Part shown: in pieces, positions 59,439 through 64,000 of the stretch
Numbering within the stretch: the first letter of the stretch is position 1
How the letters are laid out: each line of letters opens with the position of its first letter
From: Dryococelus australis
Lineage: Eukaryota > Arthropoda > Insecta > Phasmatodea > Phasmatidae
NCBI GenBank assembly: GCA_029891345.1
Contig: CM056993.1
Span: 226,530,924 to 226,594,923, forward strand
Direction of reading: 5' to 3'
Length of the DNA stretch: 64,000 nt
The notes under the pieces: generated by a model
What the model saw: only the letters and a program-made list of their open reading frames with translations
Databases searched by the model: none
Told to the model about the DNA's origin: nothing
Position numbers and translations under genes: made by a program

Positions 59439-60339
59439 ATAATCAGTCTGACATAGAAATAGTAACAGTAATAAAAAATTACAAGAAATGAATGTAACAG
59501 AATGTATATACTGATACATTTTTAAGTATTTTTTCTCACATGATTTTTGCATTACTGTTCATCAGATTGCAGCCCACAGTGTTGAAGGAGCCAACAGTGT
59601 TAACTGCACATTTGTAGTCTTTTGAGTGTCACAAATTATTTTTATTATTATTATATATAGCCTATTTTACTTTCACAGACTCGTCCGCCATAGGAATAGA
59701 AACTAATACCGATGACGGACGGGTCAGTGAATGTATAAATGGACCACCTTTATAATAATAAATAATGTGAGAGTAAAAATAAAAATTTTAAAAATCTGTA
59801 AAAAAAATTTTTTAAAATTACTTTTATTTACAAATGAACTAAAAAGAGGAAAGTAATTATAGTTCTAGATAGATATTGTGTATAACATGTAAGATGTAGT
59901 GGAACAGTATTAATAAACATTACTACAAACTAATATTTTTGTATTAATTTATATTTGGTATATGAAATATTGGTGCAATATAGAATGTAAACCTCATTAA
60001 CGTAATCGTAGTAAGCACATATCTTGCGTTAGGCTCTTAACAATTCGTAATATAGAACGTATACTTAAAGTGCGTAAGCACATATCTTGGGTAAGTCTCT
60101 TAACTATTTGCGCCAAGCTTTTATATACTAAATACAAATTGATACGAAAATATTAATTTGTAGTAAATTTTATTACTGCTTCTCATCCACGTCTTACAAG
60201 TTATACACATTATGTAACTAAAACTATAAATGTTTTTCTCTTCTTAATGCATTTGCAAATAATTTTTTTTTATGGTTTATTACAGTTGAATTAATTTTAT
60301 TGTTACTAGCTGCCATAAAAAGATGCAAATTTTTCATTT
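59439..60339. other. AT-rich spacer
   Basis: Nothing recognised. Possibly diverged P4 sequence. Confidence 0.4.
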
Positions 60340-60625
60340 AAATTTTCTAAGGATAAAAATGCATTCTCGATACCTTAATGGGTATTTTTTAAAGTTTCGG
60401 TATTTTTAAACATAAAATAAATTTTAATAAATTTAATTTAACTATAAATGCATCGATTCCTATATGACTGACTGTTTTACGATTATTTTTGACACGGTCT
60501 AGCAGCCATCTGCATAATTCAAACAAGTCGATGCAAGCTGAAGTTCTCAAGAGTGTAGTCTGAAGAAGTGGCATGTAGATATTGTGGAAACTGGGAGGAA
60601 AAAGGGGTGGTGGGGGGAAAATACT
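60340..60625 (+). repeat. Foldback family P, relic P4, second part
   Basis: Matches the P3 right arm at about 49905-50110: TATTTTTTAAAG, then TATAAATGCATCGATTCCTA against TATAAATGCATCGACTCCTA, then a G-rich section. It lies at the expected distance after the first part once R2 is subtracted and about 900 bp of extra DNA is allowed. Confidence 0.6.
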
Positions 60626-60933
60626 TATTTAATAAAATGTGGTGGACCTGTCATTCCATTACACGACCGTTATGATATCAAGATCATATTCTCCTTGAAA
60701 ATACGAGTCCAGTGATATATTACACTAATTACTTATGACTTTAATTATTTAATTATATATTAAATTTTAAATATAGATACATTTTTAAAACTATTTTATT
60801 TTATTAACTCCTTTGTGTTGCGTATCGGTGGTGGGGTGATCAGTATAACCCAATGATGGCGTGCACCATAAACGGTTCATAAATAACAATCGCTTTCGTT
60901 AAAAAATATATTATAAAAGCAAAGTCAACCATC

Positions 60934-60935
<2 letters not shown>
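60626..60935. other. AT-rich spacer
   Basis: Nothing recognised. Confidence 0.45.

Positions 60936-61015
<80 letters not shown>
60936..61015. repeat. (TA)n(CA)n microsatellite
   Basis: About 60 bp of alternating TA followed by about 20 bp of CA. Confidence 0.95.
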
Positions 61016-62093
61016 TATGATCTGCAGCGGCACTGTTGCCATTAATTTTTCTATGGGAACGAAAAAATATTATTATTAAAGATCGACGGTAGCGAGCTGA
61101 TAATAAAAAATATATATGAAGTTAGTTTTTTTAGAATTATTTGTTTATTGTTTGAGAATTCCGATCATTTTCGGGGTGGGTAGGTGTGGTGGAGGAGTGA
61201 GGTAAGAGGTTATGGTTAGGGTCTCTGGAATAGTCGGCTGTCTGATGACAGCGACGAGTGAGGAGATGAACAAGGCTCCCGGCCACGCCTGTGACGTCAT
61301 GTCTGGTGGCTCCTGGCCCCTAAATACGTGGTGCCTGCGCCCCCACGGCCTCGTAAACATACTACTTATATTTAAACTTTTATATGTATTTTACACAAAA
61401 ATTAGAAAATTGATTATATTTTATATCTAATCATTATGGTTTACTCCAAACCAGAAAGCAATCAACAAAATTTTATGTTATGATGAAGGGAAAGTTACAA
61501 TATATTTTTATTATAATTGCACTTTTAAGAAAACTGTATTTACTGAGCAAAACGATAGTTTTATATTCTGCTATATATATCATGGAAAAGTTTTCTTCCA
61601 ACATCCGATTATACGAACTTCTGTTTGTAAAACTTGCCACTTAAATATTTTAACAAATTGTTTGTATTTTATTACACATGCTTAAAAACAGAAGAGCTGC
61701 GACTATCTTCTGTACTTAAACATGCCACGAAAAATTATTTCGAGTTTTATGGGTGACTAAAGTTTGGGAATATGTTCTCCCTAGCCATGTAAGAAAAAAT
61801 ATATTATTAAAATAAAAAAGTTACCAATATAATATTTTAGCTTACTTTTTTCCACAAACGTATGCGAGTAAACTTGACAAAGTAGTCAGTAGTAGAATAC
61901 TGCATGTAAAAGAACATGTGTGTCAAAATACAACATTTTCACTACTACCATTTTGAGAGGAAGTGCCTGATTCACTTTAAACACACGTTTACATGGTTTC
62001 ATATTGCTATGGTCGCCACCAGCAAGGGTTGCAGACCAAGCACTAACACTGGAAGGAGCGCGGCCTCGGCAACCAGACCGGCTATAGGCTGTT
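61016..62093. other. Spacer with a GC-richer patch at 61160-61350
   Basis: The patch includes GGGGTGGGTAGGTGTGGTGG and TGTGACGTCATG (a CRE-like TGACGTCA near 61289). It may be the outer end of P4, which in other copies is G-rich on this strand, but no firm match was seen. The rest is AT-rich. Confidence 0.35.
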
Positions 62094-62504
62094 CACGATA
62101 AAGTAAGCACTTTTGAAATCCCTGCGTAAGATCTACTTGCATGCACATTACGTATTCTTTCTCTTTACGTAAAATTTACTTTGCCATGGACCTCATCACT
62201 TTATTATGCGTCGGTCAAGTGTAACTGTGAAATTATTAGTAAAACCAAATTTAAAAAATGTGCTCATGTTTACACTTTGATGAATTAAAAATAACAGAAA
62301 GAGAAAGAAATAATTAATGATATTATAAATGTTTACCTAACACTTTTTATTCAACATTAAAATATGAAATTACTTTCTTTCCACCGTTACCAACTTTACT
62401 GGGCACATATCACTCAGCGCGCCTGTTAAAATATATACAGGCAGTGGCAGTGACATTTTTCTAAGGTTCATTTCTAAAGTGCTAATTTGATCGCGAAGAG
62501 CCAT
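62094..62504 (+). repeat. Dispersed repeat R3, copy 2
   Basis: Partner of 29834-30325 in the same orientation (see that entry for shared phrases). It is about 80 bp shorter. Confidence 0.75.
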
Positions 62505-62559
62505 TAGTTATGGCAACAGCCGGGGATTGGTATCCAAATAAGGTCGGGCTCAGTCGTAT

Positions 62560-62745
62560 ATAAATAAGGGCAATGACGGCTCGTGGCCATCTTGCTCCAG
62601 CCCCGCCGGAGGCCCTGCCGGATCGCTGCGAGGAGGACCACCATACCTTGTTGTCCTAGGTCACCGACAGACACCGCTGCCGCCGAGAGAGCCTTCGCGT
62701 TCTCTTCGTCCTACCACAGGGTAATTATACTTCCGTTTGGGGAGA
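62560..62745. other. GC-rich patch
   Basis: GC-rich sequence (CCCCGCCGGAGGCCCTGCCGG, CGCTGCCGCCGAGAGAGC) beginning about 60 bp after the R3 copy. The phrase GCCGCCGAGAGAG also occurs in the GC-rich island after R3 copy 1 (30791), so the patch may belong to the repeat. Confidence 0.45.
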
Positions 62746-62814
62746 GGCAGAAGTATTGTTCGCATATTTGACATTTGTAGTTATCTTCACCGTACGAACT
62801 TCGGTCGAAATTAT

Positions 62815-62816
<2 letters not shown>

Positions 62817-62876
<60 letters not shown>
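62817..62876. repeat. (TA)n microsatellite
   Basis: About 60 bp of uninterrupted TA. Confidence 0.95.
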
Positions 62877-62877
<1 letters not shown>

Positions 62878-63332
62878 CATAACTTTCAGATATGGCTGCC
62901 ATAGTGAAAATAAGCGTAGAACTTATATCCATTTATATCGCATACTTCAACATGCCGTACCACAGTATTTGTTACCTGCTAGCATAGAAAGTTAGGTTGA
63001 AATCATTTACATTATTTCGTTCATATAGAATAGCAAAAAATATATTTATATGGCCACCATTTTTTAAATAAATGTCTGACTTACTTGAAGATAATCAGTT
63101 TACATGGAGTGCCGTAATATTTCTTGTATGAGAAATTTGGCAGGAATATTTTTATTGTTTCCCGAGATATGACACAAAAACGGTATTTTTCATGTTACAC
63201 TATCTTACAAATAGCCACCAAAACTGGCTTTAAATTAGCTCATTTAATGCTTATACTTGATCATCTCAGCGTACCACACTCTAAATCTGAATCAGCGAGA
63301 ATTTCACTGTTTCAAGAAATCAGACGTATCTG
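62877..63332. other. AT-rich spacer
   Basis: Nothing recognised. Confidence 0.5.
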
Positions 63333-63545
63333 ACTGATACAACATTCACCTCAGTTAATTTAACTGATGAACCAGTAGAAATATGCCACATTTCCTTCAC
63401 TGATAGATTCAGTGACATTTCCCACTGATTCGTCAGTCATTTTTCCACTATTTTCTTAGATTTTTGTATTTTGACTGCTGGACCAGTGAAACATCTGAGC
63501 AACATGCTCCGTCTCTAATTATTTTTTACTGATGCATCAGTGAAA
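63333..63545. repeat. Array of ACTGAT..ATCAGT palindromic motifs
   Basis: Six imperfect palindromes of 14-17 bp share the plan ACTGAT-spacer-(A)TCAGT: near 63333, 63362 (AACTGATGAACCAGT), 63399 (CACTGATAGATTCAGTG), 63423 (CACTGATTCGTCAGT), 63472 (GACTGCTGGACCAGT) and 63528 (ACTGATGCATCAGT, a perfect 14-bp palindrome). Spacing varies from about 24 to 56 bp. Confidence 0.65.
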
Positions 63546-64000
63546 CTGCTTGCAAAAATGGCCATCAATCTTCGTTTTTAAAATGGCCGTTAAACAACGT
63601 GTATCAAGTGAAGTAACAACTAATAAACGAATAAAACTAATACAAAATACTTTCAAAAAAGTGTTTCGTGTTTCAAAACGCTATTTTACGAGGTAATATG
63701 AACACACAGCCTTTCATTCCGTTTTCACGGCTTTCATTTCGATTCCATGTAATCGTCACAGCGCCCTGTTTGAAGATTCAAACTGCATTCAATGTGGTGA
63801 AGAGAGTGCGCTCATATCTACTATTCGTTTTAACAATCCTAACGGTACCAATCAAATCAAATACGAAATATATGAGCATACAACTTCCAACTACATGAGT
63901 TCCAAAGGTAATATAACTCATTCATTTTTCTCTTGTATTCTAAACTTGCTGAGTTAGTTCGTAATGTACGGCTACGGGCTAGAGTCATAGGGTACGCGAG
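63546..64000. other. AT-rich end of window
   Basis: A 76-codon frame at 63668-63898 has no recognisable motif. Nothing else recognised. Confidence 0.5.

Overview
The window looks like intergenic, transposon-dominated nuclear DNA of an arthropod, most likely an insect. It is AT-rich with long (TA)n tracts. It carries arthropod-type transposon relics (Tc1-like, a DDE_3 mariner-type relic, PIF/Harbinger, hAT, Ty3/gypsy, Helitron), tRNA-derived SINEs and a short TTAGG-like tract. I found no intact cellular gene and no convincing functional tRNA or rRNA gene. Every protein signal belongs to a mobile element, and nearly all are broken by stops, frameshifts or insertions. Species cannot be fixed from sequence alone.

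Layout. 0-11 kb: a one-arm relic of a foldback family (1.55-2.49 kb), a 10-bp minisatellite split by a 2.0-kb repeat (2.56-4.56 kb), a 165-bp tandem duplication, a GC-richer tract and microsatellites. 11.3-23.1 kb: a nested block. A PIF/Harbinger transposase relic is interrupted by two SINEs and then by a 9-kb Ty3/gypsy element (13.24-22.28 kb, minus strand). The gypsy element has a ~334-bp in-place inversion in its reverse transcriptase and a 563-bp identical tract inside otherwise diverged LTRs. 24.1-27.6 kb: a compact foldback element. 27.6-29.1 kb: a hAT transposase relic. 29.8-33.5 kb: a dispersed repeat, a GC-rich island and a 42-bp minisatellite. 34.3-50.7 kb: a ~16.4-kb palindromic element. 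50.7-55.2 kb: no recognisable content. 55.2-55.8 kb: a mariner-type relic. 56.6-61 kb: another arm of the foldback family, split by the second copy of the 2.0-kb repeat. 62-64 kb: a dispersed repeat, a GC-rich patch, a microsatellite and an array of short palindromic motifs.

The most interesting object is the foldback family. It appears at least four times (about 1.55-2.49, 24.1-27.6, 34.3-50.7 and 56.6-60.6 kb). In the large copy each arm carries, in mirror order: a GCCGNCGCCAT-containing end, a tRNA-like module, a Ser/Thr-rich plus C2HC zinc-finger coding remnant reading outward, kilobases of strand-asymmetric DNA (A/C-rich on one arm, T/G-rich on the other), a cysteine-rich reading frame pointing inward, and a short conserved block near the centre. 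The right arm keeps about 600 bp of further coding-like sequence missing from the left arm. I could not assign the family to a known transposon superfamily. All identifications come from reading motifs by eye; no database search was run.
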